Shown one piece after another: positions 1 through 12,322 of a DNA stretch of 64,000 nucleotides (its first letter is position 1; every line of letters begins with the position of its first letter). The DNA lies in the NCBI RefSeq assembly GCF_000208865.1, contig NC_018390.1, positions 2,528,790-2,592,789 on the forward strand, given 5' to 3'. This stretch comes from Neospora caninum Liverpool. Taxonomy: Eukaryota; Apicomplexa; Conoidasida; Eucoccidiorida; Sarcocystidae. A program made the position numbers and the translations under genes. The notes below the pieces were generated by a model. The model was not told where the DNA came from. It worked only from the letters and a program-made list of their open reading frames with translations, and ran no database searches.

Positions 1-1575
1 CATTTATTCAGCAGTTCGGGAGCACCACATTGTCTCCTGTTGCGCTGCGTACTACTACACATATATACAGATATATGTATAGATATATAGATATATAGAT
101 ACATATACGTAGGCCGTGCAAGAATGTATATGCCCGTAAAGCATCAGGCAGACCGGGGAGGTGCTTCAGGCAAATTCCACATGAAACGATCCCCTCGAGG
201 AGTTCTCGAATTTTGACAAACCTGTCGAGCGGTGGGCCGATCCAACTCGGGTGGCTCTTCTGCGGTTTCCGTCTCTTCGCTGGTCTCAACCGCATCCGCG
301 ACAGGAGGACAGCTGTAGTGGGCGTTTTGATCCGCCTTATACGCGGGGTGAAAGCACATGGTCCCGTCTCGGGGAACGACGCGTTTTCTGAGCATCCAGG
401 AAGGGAGTTTTTGGAAGTTCTCGCGCGTCCTTGCGAAGAGCATCTCGCCTGGAAGCGCGACGCCTTGCGCTGCGAAACAAGAGATCAGAGGAACCCAACA
501 TCCATGGAAACGAAACAGAACCTTTTTCACCCGGCCGCCTTCCCCTCTGACGCACGCGATCGATTGTCCCCCGTTCGCCAGAAAGGGCTGGCCTATCTCA
601 GTCGCAAAAAACAGTTCTTTGCGCATGAACAAAACGCCACGCAAGTCAATAAAGCGCGGTAAAAAGGAAGCCTGCGGCGTCTAGCGATTCCACGATCCTA
701 AAATGCCTCTGTTCCTGGCTGCTGAGATCCTCGTGTCTCGCTCTGCCCCTTCGCACTCTCTTCCCCCGCCACGCCTGCACACGGCGACCTTGCCGTTCAG
801 TCCCCGCCTCACCGTGGCGGGAGGAGGCATACGGCGGAGACACCCCAAAGCCTTCGCTGTCAACGCGTCGAAACAGGAAGACAGGCCCCCAGGGATTGGA
901 ACCATCCACGATGCCGAAACGATGCAACGTGTGCAAATTGCTCAGCTGGCCTTGATTGACGAGGATCTGAAAAAAGCATGCAGGGATGTACACGCGTGTC
1001 TCACTCACTCTGGCCCGACAGAGGCGCGGCACTTTTTTTGACGGAAGATTGAGATCACCAGCAGGATGCCACAGAAACCACAAGAATCCAGACCAACGGG
1101 AACCCCTCTCCCATGAGTGCACGAAAGCAAACTCGTCTCCTGGTTGTGCATGCGTCTTGCATCTCAACGAGAAGGAACTCCCGACAAAAAGGCAAAAACG
1201 AGGAAAGGCCCCAGGAGAAAACGGAAATCAAATCACTTGCTTGTTCCGCACCTGAGACCCGGACGGCAAGTCGTGCCGAGCACTCCACGAAAAACTCTGC
1301 TCCGTTGCCTCGTGCATCATCGCATCATCGGAGTTCCTGAAGAAACACAGCGAGAAACGTTCAAGGCAAAATGTGAGAAACAGAGACACACACACGCAGA
1401 CACGAGGCAGAGACCCGAGGGGGCGTGCCTGAACGCGAAAACTTCGCTGCCACAGGAAACCCTAAACCAAAAAGAGAAACCCACTGAAGAGACACAAAAC
1501 CAGGACCCGGCGGCATGCACGCGTTCTACCAAAAACATATCGTGCTTCCAGGCATACGGGCATTTGCAGGCGTAT

Positions 1576-1612
<37 letters not shown>

Positions 1613-3787
1613 TCGTGTTCAGGACGTACCAGCACAGTAGGGGTGTGAGCAGCTTTAGGGGAAAATGCCTCTGCAAATATATAGACGTATGCGTGTTTGA
1701 GAACGAAAAGAGAAGTTCCGGGGACTGTGCGTATATATATATATATATATATTTATATGCCCGAATAGGGAGATGCATGAGGCTTGAGGCACAGAACACA
1801 TTTCCTGGAAGGTGTCGTACCAGGTATATCGATTGAAGTGTCCTTGGAGTTCGAATGCAGCTGGGGCGACAGCGACATTATTATCGAGGTCCCAGAGGCC
1901 TTTGCTGTAGAGGACGCTGACAGCATCGCGAATGTCGGTTTCCTCTTTTCTTGCTTTCTCTCTTTGGCTCGCTGTGTCGTCTGCATCTTGGCTCTCCCTC
2001 GACCGCTGGGGAAAGATGCCGGTCTCGAGAGCTGCATGCGAGAGGCCCGCGAGGAACAGGTCGAGCGGTTTTTTCTGAAGCAGCGAGAGAAACTCGAGGG
2101 CTTCCCAGTGCGCATCGTCGAAGAAGAGTGCGTTTTTCGTAGGCTTCACCAGACAAAAAGGCAAAGGCGGAAGCTGGCTGCGAAGCCGGTCCCAGTCCTT
2201 GACCTCGGAAACCCGTGTCAAGAAGACCTCTTTCATCACATCCCGCTGCAACTGCTTCTCGCGGACGAGAAGAAGCCCCAACAACTCGTTCGCGGTGCAT
2301 GCACGGCTCGCGGCACGGACCGCGGAAGAAGAGCCAGCGAGGGGAACTTTGCAACGCTTTCGAAAGGCCAGAGGTGCGTCACGAGAGGAGAGGAGCATGT
2401 CTCGCGGGAGGCGTAGAAGCGGCGCGCTTCGTGGTGTCTCCTCGGGAAGTACGAAAGCCGCATCTTCGAGATAAGGCACCCCACAGGACCGCTGCAGATC
2501 TCCAAAGGCCTTCAGGTCTTCTCGGGTTTGTCCTTCTTTGTCGTCGCGTCCCGGAGACGCACTCTGCATCGCGGAGGCGGTCTGCGTTGCGTTCGATCTT
2601 CTCCGGAGACGCGGGCGAAACAGAAAGGGTTCTGTCTCTTTTCCTTGCCCCCTCTTGTTCTCCCTTTCTGAAGCCTCCTTGACCCCGGGCAATGCGTCGA
2701 GTTGTCTAATGAGAGGCAGCCAGGGTTTCAGAACTGTTCGCGCTTTCTCCAAATCGCCTGGAGGCGCGAATTCTGTTTCGCCGCCGGAGAACAACGCGTC
2801 GTCCGAAAGAAATCTGAAGCGTCTCTCGACTGTGGCGCCCTCCGTTGTGCCCGCAGCAATCTGCGAAAGAGCGGGGGCCTCGGCGGGTGTTTGGGTGTCA
2901 TGGCCGCGTTTGCTGAAGGAAAGCCGAGACGAAAGGTTTCTTTCGCACTCGAGCAGAAAATGAAAGAGAAAAGACGGGAGAGACAGCACCTGGCCTATCG
3001 AGCCGAGGACTGGGAGCATCGTTTCAGTCTGAACGTCGAGGAGCCAGGCGAAATAGAAAAAGGCGAGGAAGAGAAAGCCCAGCAATGACACTACCCCAGA
3101 GGGCCGTCTTCCTTTCGCTGCATCTTGCGACCTCTCATATCTCTCTTGACAGTACGTCTCATAGGCCACCCGTCTCGCATCCTCCAGACGGCTGAGTTCC
3201 CGCACTGCCGCATTGACGGCAGTTCTTCCTCCGGGACACGTCCCATACACGTGATCGCGGGGATCCGCGCTCGCCAGCAAGGTCGAAGAAAGGCCAGCAG
3301 CCGATCCAGATTTTCTCCGCATTTTCTCTCGCTTCGTCGGGGCTTGTGTCGCCGAGGAAAGGCGCAACGACGCGGAAGAAGGCTGCATCCCATCCCAGAG
3401 CAGGGAATTGCGGTGCTCGTCGTCACAGGTGGAGAGAGACTCCAGTTCGGCGTCGCGGGTTCTGCGACTCTCCCGTGGAGATACAGCCGCTGTGAGCGGA
3501 GACGACCTCCGAGACATCCTGGGGCAGGGGGCGTGAGACTCCGACCAGAGCTCGGAAGCTGGGGAGGCCCAGGCAACAGCGGAGGGAGAGAGAAAAACAG
3601 TGGAACAGGCGTCGAGAGACGACAAACGAGAACCAGTGGGTACGGTTGACGCGGAAGAAAGGGAGGACCGAGAAGACCGAGAAGGAACTGCGGCTTTCAA
3701 AGAAGCTTGGCAACAAGGGAGATGACACAGGGAGCGAGGAAGAGAGACAGTCGCATGCTGAGACGGCGTCGCACTGTGCGTTTTCAT
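1..3787 (-). CDS. Membrane protein, candidate PIG-S subunit of GPI transamidase (partial)
   Basis: Read on the minus strand from an ATG at 3787. The first exon is open to about 1800 and encodes roughly 660 residues. The N-terminal 225 residues are Ser/Arg-rich and disordered. A transmembrane segment lies at about residues 231-251, followed by a second hydrophobic stretch at 257-281, then a mainly soluble region. A clear later exon starts after a TTTTTTCAG acceptor at about 980 and carries an NQGQLS...NPWGPVFLF block. That block and the pattern W-x(n)-TE-x(n)-LP after the membrane segment recall PIG-S/Gpi17, where a short loop ends in a WGG-type motif. Another probable coding block lies at about 144-610 (LISCFAAQGVALPGEM), in the position expected for the later PIG-S core. 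The C-terminal membrane segment of PIG-S is not seen, so the gene probably continues past the left edge. A short exon around 1625-1665 may link exon 1 to the 980 exon. The splice junctions are not resolved and the family assignment is tentative. Confidence 0.4.
57..112. repeat. Imperfect AT microsatellite
   Basis: A run of TATATA with interspersed C and G (acatatatac, gatatatag), about 55 bp long, near the left edge. It lies in the 3' part or an intron of the minus-strand membrane-protein gene. Confidence 0.8.
1573..1758. repeat. Two intronic (TA)n microsatellites
   Basis: Alternating TA tracts at about 1573-1613 and 1731-1758, separated by about 120 bp of ordinary sequence. They lie in what should be intron of the minus-strand membrane-protein gene. 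Read through, they would add meaningless IYIYIY runs to the protein, so the first exon must end before about 1780. Confidence 0.8.
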
Positions 3788-6700
3788 TCCGTGTCACTCA
3801 ATGATAGGGGCCGCTCTAGGCATGTACGAACGAGAAACGTGTGGGGGACATTGGGCTTTCGCGGGGAAACCGCCGACGACAGCCGTCAACATGGGCGGGA
3901 GAACATGGAGAAGCAGAGACGGCCGCTCGCGAATGCCGAGCTAGAGGGGGAAATGGAGACGAAAAAGAAGAAAAGACAGAACACTTTGAGGAAGAAAAGG
4001 AAACGGAGAGGCCTCTGACTTCTCCGCTGATAGGATGAAGGGCAACGAGTCTGCAGGGAAGCGAGCGCTTCGGGGTCACAGCAGTCGAGAAAATATCGAA
4101 ACAGACACCTGCCGAGAAATCGTTCAGGCGAATGAAGAGTGGGAGTGAGGAGGACCTACAACCTACACGCGAGGGAAACGGAATCGACCTTGGCCAGAGA
4201 ATGGAAGGCGCAGAGTAGAGGATTCTTTCCTGCGATGCAGAAAGAGAACCCTCCTCAAATGACTCAACGGGGTCAACGCATGAACACGGCCAGCAGAGCA
4301 CGGATCGTCGGAGAGACAGGCGTGGCTGGAATGGGGCGGTACAAAAAAAGGAGAGAATGGGATACGCAAAGCGAATAAATAAAGATGGAAAATATGCCAG
4401 CTGGTGCTGTTGTCTAGTTGATTTTTGATGGAGGTGTCTTGGTAGCTCGGGGTTAGCAGCAAGGTCCCCTCCTCAACGGTAGTTCGTACTAGTTATGAGC
4501 GATTCGCTTCGTTCAATGCGTTGATCGTCGCTGAAAATGAAAGAATGACTCACCTGAAATGACCTCAGAACGCAAGTAAAGCGAAGGTCGTGAAAACTCG
4601 TGGGACCAGCGACTCCTTAACGCCAAGACAGCTATCTGGTTGCCGCTGGCGCATGCGCTGTCTGTACGCCGCGCCCAACTCGCGCAAGACAAGACACAGG
4701 CGGAATATCTTCAGAAGGAGCCGTCAAGAACACGCGCGTAAAAAGGCAAAATTATAGCAACCTTCCAAGCGAAAGCGACAAAGAGACCTCCAGCGCCTCT
4801 CCTCACCGACAGAGAAAAAGTTGTGGACCGATATCGAAACAGTACGGGAACCGAGACCCCGACCGCCTCCGTCCCGCGCGGCACTCTTGTCCACACACCC
4901 GCAGGTTGCCTGCGGAGATCTTGCGCTTGACTCCCATGAAACCGCGACGTTGTCAGAAACGTCGGAGGTTTGGAGCGCGTGGCTCTGGGAGAACGCAAAG
5001 CGCCGGGATAGATGTCAGCAGGACAGACGATATGAACACGGCATGCCACAGTATACTACCGCAATGCAGCCACAGGAGGCGGGTAGTATCCCAGGATTCC
5101 TGCTCTGTGGAAATGAGGAGTAAACGGACTTACTCAGATTAACCTAGAAGGGAGAAAGCAACGCAGTGTGCCAAGCTTCAAGGGGGAATTAAGAAAGGGA
5201 CCCCGTTGCAAAGCAAGGGAGACTGCTTTTCAATCCGTCGAGCGGGTTGTTTGTCCTGAAGCAACGGCGACTCTGACCGGTCCGCTTAAAACGGTGTTCC
5301 ACATCAAAAACGAGGAAGGCACTGGAGTCGGAAAGTCGCAGAAGACTGTCGAAAAACATCTGTTGCGACGGAGAAGAAAATGCGCCGTGTGGCAATGGCC
5401 CCCCTGCTCAGTGCCCATCGTGACAGGATGTGTTCATGGCGTGCGCTTCCCACATCGACAAGAGGCAAAATTCACGGAAGGGGAAGAGCGTCTTGGGTAT
5501 TCGTGTTTCAAGAACGGAACTGGGGAGCCATCTTGAAGTTGTTCAAGCGCGGCACGAAAGAAGACCCGGTCTGCCTCAGCCTGGCCCCACTGAACGCGTT
5601 GCCGAGGGGATTTCGGTAGTGAGCAGAAATCAATATTTCGAGAGGAAAGAAGCGACTAACTGTCTTTTTTTCCCTTCTTTACCTTCAGCATCAGTGGAAG
5701 AATAGAAAAGTTCCTCAGAAAGAAGGCGACCTGCACACGGGGATGTTGACGGTGCGTTGCGTTGCGCCACTCAATACATCACCGAACTCTCCTGTAGATT
5801 TTTTCTCTACTATGGCTCGAGTACGCAGTCAAAAGAGGTGCCCACACAATGTTAGAAAAGCGTTTCATGGAGGGAACGTGAAAACTGGCGAAACGGAAAG
5901 AAATTTAGCATAAAGAGAAGACCTGTGAAATCGAGGCGCCAGGTAAACGGTGCCTGTTGCCACAAATCCATTGTAACGCATCCCTCCCTAACGGTTGGGG
6001 GGTACGAATTATCTGCTCCGGTGTAAAGCTACACGAAAAGCCCTTTAAACCATGAACTACAGATGGAAAAGGGGACGTGAGTTGGAAGTCCAGGTACAGA
6101 AAAATGTGGGCTTCCTGGAAAAAATGACGGAAAGCATGTGGAATCACAAACGCGTTGGGCCAGTACGAACGGGCGGATCGAGAGGAGAAAACTACACAAC
6201 CATAATGACGAATCATCCCGACAGCAAGACGTCGACATGGTCTCGTGGCGCCAGGTACAATTTAACTGTCAGAGTAAAAAATCCAAGACGACCACGATGG
6301 ACTTTTTTTTCGCCGAGAGTTGCGCGGGTCTGATGTTCGCGAAGGAGCGCGGGCACCCGTGACCCGAGCATACACAAAGACTTCACCTTTATCGGCAAAT
6401 TACCGACTATCTAGCCGAGCACGACTTCGAGAGATCATTCCAAGTTCCGCTCTTTCAACTGGAAAGGTGGGATGAGCCTTCGAAGGCGCCGAGGACTTGC
6501 GTATTGCGCAAGGAGCCGCAGGAAAGCGCGGCAAACTCCACCGACTGTCTGTGTTTTCTCCGATCCGACTCAACAGAGTGAATGATACCATCCTTGCCAC
6601 ACGAAAAGCACGAGGAAGAGCCCGCTTCTGCTCCCCTATAGTTCGCATCAACCTTCAAGAGAACCGAGGAAGGTTCCACAGAAAACTGCTGCGCGGGACT

Positions 6701-9582
6701 CACAGAACCGGGGAAATCCGGTACGGTATATCACGTTTTGCGTCTACTCTGTAGTTTGTGGGGGCCCTCTCGCTTCCCTTTAGACAGGGAAAACAGACGT
6801 GTTCAGCACTTCAATAGATCAATTTTCTTGTTTCGCGAGGCCCGCGTTTTTCTTCCGGCACAGATGCCTTCCAGGTGAGTCACCCTCGCCACGCTGTCCA
6901 AAGAAAACCTCGGATCACCCACCTCCATTTATCGTCGCAGGTCGCCTGAAAACCGCGTGTTTATGGCCTAGTGTCTCTAAACTGAGAAGTGATTTCTGTT
7001 TTCCCAGCTAGAATGGAAGAAAGCAGCCGATTTTTCCCTTGCAGCTCAAGAGCGTCGCCGGGGCCACACACTGGAAAGTACACACTGGCTTTCTTTCTGC
7101 CGGTAGCTCAGCGCTGCCGTGCATCCCCTCGGCACGAATTCGGCGAATGCAGAGAGAAACAAGACGAGGGAATCGAGGATCAACCCCGCGAGAAAGAAAG
7201 AAGAGGGAAATATAAGGGTGACAGAGAAGAGACAAGAATGAGCGGTCGCGAGGGACAGTGGCGGGTTGGCCGTCTCGTTTTCCGCGCGAGAGTGTCTTGT
7301 TCATGTGTATAGCTGCAACGCGTGCAAGAAAACCCGACGGAAATGTGGCTTATTTCTGCACCGGAACTGAGCAACTAACTGCAAGACATTGGCGCGAATG
7401 ACATAGAGGAGCAGAAAAGGAAGGGGAAACGCAATTCCATGAAAAAGCCGTCCTTTTCGTTTCTCCGTGCCCGCCGCGCCCACGCGCGACCCCCACAGAA
7501 TGCCCACCCCGGTAGATGCGCTTCTTTTCCCTCATTGCGTTTCGCAGCCACTCTCGGCGTTTCCTCTCTCCTTTTCAGTTAGGGAGCATTCGGTGAACTG
7601 TTGCAGACGTCCTTAATTCTCTGCTTCCGTTCCATCCTTCCTGTCTTTGCCTTCCTCGTCGGTCCTCTCAGAGGGCCCTGCCACTGCCCTACGAGCTGTT
7701 GTCTTCACCCCGAGGGCCGCACACGCGCACCTTGCAAACAGCTCTTCAGCTCAATAAGATACTCGCCTACACACACAATCTCTTCACCCGTACACGTAAA
7801 TCTGTCTAAACGTTTTATAGCGCAAATGATTAGGGCTCGCTTTTTCCCCGAAGACCTTGTTTCCTTCCAGCACCCCTAAAAATCAGGCATTTTCGCTGGC
7901 ATTCAGGCGCGCCCGATGACAGTGTGCAGGCGTGCCTCACCTTTATGCACACCCGCACAAGATCGTTCGCTCGGCTCTGTCGCGGCTCCGATTTTCAAAC
8001 GAAGGAACGCTCCCTAAAAATGGAAGAAAAGGGGAAAAAGGGATCCTCTAGCCGCGGATCTGCTTCGTCCTTAATCCAACCGTCCCTTTGTTCGTTAAAG
8101 GGAAAAACCACTGGACCCCCCCGCGCTAGCCAGCCTTCTTCCTCGTAGACCTGATCTCTTCCGGCGACGTCTCCGGCTTGTACATATCTTGGCCGTTTGT
8201 CTTCCTACACCCCCATTTTCTTCTGCGTTTCTGGACTGCCTTTCTTCCTCGCTCTTCCCTGCCTTCGGTTCGCAACGCATCCTCCGCCCGTCACACCGGT
8301 CCCATCTTGGTTTCCTCAGCCTCTCACGACGCTTCTCTCTCGTCCCTCTTCTTCGCACGTGTCTCTTGCGTCTGTGTGTGCTGATCTACTTTCAAGTGCC
8401 TTTCATGACAACCCTTCCGACAAATCGCCCCTCATTCTTGCAGGACCGATTTCCTATTAGCTCACCCACCTTGCAGCTTCATCGGGAAAGGTTCTTTCGC
8501 TCCTGTTGCTTCCTTCCTCTCCATCTCATCCTTGTCACCAGTTTTTACTCAGCCAGCAGACCTTCCATCACAACAGTAAAGAACATGCTTCCGTCCGTCG
8601 TTCTTTCTGGGTCTGAATTAAAACTCCTCTGCGTCTCCCTCCCAACCCCTCCCCCCCCCCCCTTGTTAACCTGACAAGCTCAATCCGCTCTGGCAAATCC
8701 TCTTGTCTGAGCACGACAAACTAGCACGACCCTGTTTTCGTCTCTCTTGAATGAGGAACATACATTGTATCTCTCTAGAGACCTCTATGCACTATGCTAC
8801 CCTTCTGACTCGCCCTCTCCTTATCGTGGAAGACACAAGGAGAATTTCCTCGTTCGTAGAAATGTCACCACTGATCGCCGCGGTGAACCGAACCGCTGTT
8901 ACGGACACTTCAGGATCTCCTTTTTGACGGTCTTTTTCGAGACGATGGTCTCCTCTGCTTTTCGACTTTTAGGTGTACGTACACTGGAAGTCGAGGCCGT
9001 CGCACCCAACACCGGCGACCTGGTTTCACTTGCTCGCTCTGTTTCTCGTCCAAGGCCGGTCTCCTAATTTTTCCTTTCCGGGAACGTTTGCCTGTGAGCT
9101 CATCCGGGACTCAGCTGAACCGTCCGTCTACTTCCGTTCCTTTTCCTCAGGTTTTCTGCCTCTTTGTGACAGAGAGAGACAAATCACTTACTCCGTCAAG
9201 AAGAGGCCGCCGTCTTTCCTTCGGGATTCCCCGGCTTTCACGCTTCTCCTTTGGTCACCCTTCCTTTTTCCAGCGGCGAGTCGAAGGGACTCGATTTCCT
9301 TCTCCTGTCTCATCGCCCTGTGCCTCGCCCGCTGTTCCCCTCTCTTGGACTGGTGTCCTTCTCGCCCCGCTGTTCTGTTTAACTCGCTCTCGGGTTTCTT
9401 CAGCTCTCTCGCAGTTCACGCTTTCCGCCCTTCATTCCAACTGCCGACTCTCCCCTCTGCATGCGCTTCTCGCATCGCTTTTGCGGCTCACTCGCTGGGT
9501 CACCGCACGTCTCCCGGAACTGTCTCTCGCTTCTATCTCTCTGGTTCCCGTTCTGCTTAAGTAGCGGTTTTGTGACTCCAGC
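3788..9582. other. Gene-poor divergent intergenic region
   Basis: Between the start of the minus-strand membrane protein and the start of the plus-strand cyclase. All open frames here are short, overlap on both strands and show no recognisable domain or splice structure. The stretch from about 7540 to 9570 is strongly pyrimidine-rich on the plus strand (long T/C runs, and a run of C at about 8648-8663). That would suit the leader, promoter or 5' UTR intron of the cyclase. No tRNA, rRNA or repeat element was recognised. Confidence 0.6.
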
Positions 9583-12276
9583 ATGGAGAAAGACAAGGCA
9601 GAAGGCGGAGGCCTGAAGAGGCGTCCGGGAAAGGGGCACCCGTTTGGAGGGGAAGCGCGAAAGAAGGAGAAGGGCGGAGACCATGAAGGGAAGGAGACGA
9701 CTGTACGTACACCCGAGGAGAAGAAGCCCCGAAGGCGGTGTGTGTGCCCTAGAGTTCCGCCGCGTGTGCGTCTCGTGTGCTGTCGCATTCTTGACAACCG
9801 AATCGTGGAAGTCGCCCTCATGCTTCTCACTTTTTACGCGCTTTTTGGAGACGACGTTCGCCTCCTAGCCACTCCGCGAAGCGCCGACCCGATTTTCGAC
9901 GCTTTCACGAGCATTGCTCTGATCGCATTCGGCCTCGAAATTATCCTCAGCTGCATCGGCAAAAAAGACTACCTTTTCCACTTGTTTTTCTACCTGGACG
10001 TCGTCTCTCTCCTCTCACTCGTTCTCGACCTCTCCTCTGTCGACGAGGCCATGTACGTCTGGGCAGAAGAAGGGAACTCGGACGCAGAAGGCGAAGTGAG
10101 TCAGGCGACTCTCGCGGGGAAGGCCGGATCGAAGGTTGCTCGCATGCTCCGCCTCATTCGCCTCGTCCGCCTCATTCGCGTCGCAAAACTCTACAAAAAC
10201 ATCGGCTTCTCCAGTGCCCCCCGAGCCGACGAAGAGCTCCGGGAATTTGACAGCTTCCTCGAGCCTGAAGAATCCATCGGGATGGACGACGACTTGAAAG
10301 AGGAGACAGAACCAAGCAAGCGCGGGGAGACCAGCGAGAACGCAGCCGGCGAGGAGTTCCAGTCCGAAGTGGGGAAAAAACTGACGGAAAAAACAACGCG
10401 AAAAATCGTCTTTGTTGTCCTCGCCCTCACCCTTATTCTACCCGTGCTTTCCGAGGAAAATCTAGTCACGAAATTCGCGTCAGAAAAAAGCGGTCTCGAA
10501 CTCGTCGCCGAATACGCCACAGGTAAAGACAAAATTCGATCACGGGCCCCCGGTGTATACACACCTCCATTCATGCTACGCGACGACTTCAGCTTTTCAT
10601 GGTGCGTAGAAGAGCACAATCTCCGTCGCAACACGGGCAGCGAGCGTCTTTTGTGAATACGTGGAGTCAATCAGGGAAAGGCGCGCTGCTGCAGATTGGG
10701 CACACGTGGGAGAACGTCTTATAACACAGCCGTTGCTAAGGGACTACCCCGGCCGGTACAGATGTTGGCCCTCCAGGCGGCAAGCTATGTGTTTCGTTGT
10801 TGCAAACCAGCAAACACGAAGAAGCACCGACTTCATCACAAATCACTTGCGGCAAAAAACACCCAAAGGTGGCCCTCGATCGACACAATCCACAAACGCA
10901 GAAACCAGCTGCCTGTAAGCGTACACACTTACAAACCACCTTTCCTCACATGCATCTATACGTCTTTATATGTATATACACGCACCTGGAGGCGGCATGA
11001 GTGCCAAGGCACCCTGAAACCATTTCCCCCCGCTGCATGGATGACTCTGAAAGGGAGAAAAGAGACAGAACCTCGCAGATTCACACCTACACGCTCATCG
11101 CGGATGTGCTTGGTGGCAGGACAAGACACGGAACGCAGTCAAAAAAGAGAGTTGGAAGGGGCGGTAGAACAAGCTATCACCTCCTGGGCGAAAGCGGGCT
11201 AAGGCGAAGGGAAGAGCAGGCCGTGTGGCTGCGTGCCTTCTGCAGCACAGACACTTGAACGGTCACAGACACTGCTGCAAGTTAGGAGAGAAAACACCTC
11301 GAAACCTCCCTCCGCTCGTCTAGAAGCTTTCCAGAAACACGGCCTTCCCGCGCGAGGCTGCATCTCTCTAACTCTTCTCACGTTGTTCCGCCCTAGAGGA
11401 GAAGCCGTCCGTACACTGCCAAAACCACACATATCGATCGACAGGAAACGGAAACCGCGAAGCAGGTGACACATAGCGACGAGGAAGATGCCTGCGGTTT
11501 CATGGTCGCCCTCCTTTTTCGCTAAACAGTAGCGAACAGCTTTTCCTCGACTAGTATGTCTCGTCCCTCTGTCGCACAGACTGGCGGCTTCTGCGTCGAA
11601 AGATCTTCATCCGTTTCCCTCTCACGGTCTTTCGGCGCACGCGCGTCTGACCCTGCATGTTCTCTAGCACTTTGTCTCTCCTATCCCACGTTTCTTGTCG
11701 ACGTCCTCTCTTCTTTCTTGTTCACGGAGCTCCACTCACACTGTGTGCTCTGTGTCGCTTCTCGCCGCGTCTCGCCCTACCCCTGACATCCTGTCTCAGC
11801 TGCGCAGCGTGGCGAAAACCAGGATTCCTGGCTGCGGGTGTACACGCATGCAACGTTGTTCTACATGAACTACCATCGGAAAGGCGGCATCGGGGACCTT
11901 GGTGGCAACCCTAGCCACCTGGCCTTCTTTCAACTTGCGTTGCCCTTGTACCAAACGACGATGCTCGACGGTCGCATCTACCAAGACATTCCGTGCATGG
12001 GTTTCTCGTCCTGCTCCAACAGCCTCGTCCTTCCCCAAGAAGCTGCTGCTCGTCTGTACCTCCCAGAGGCCGTCGCAAACGGCACATTGATTGTCGACGA
12101 CCTCGGAAGCATCGACGAACTGCGACTTTCCGAACGGGAAGTATACACTGCGTACTTTTGCAACGCCACTAGCGCCGACGTAAGTCGAGGGAAAACACAT
12201 CGAGGCCCGACGCAGCGAAAAACAATCCGAAAAAACACAGCCCTCGAACCATGCCCCTGAAACACACATCCGTATA

Positions 12277-12322
<46 letters not shown>

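Noticed and set aside
1655..1800. Extension of the PIG-S candidate exon through IYIYIY and beyond
   Set aside because: The open frame continues only because the TA microsatellite lacks stops. This stretch must be intron.
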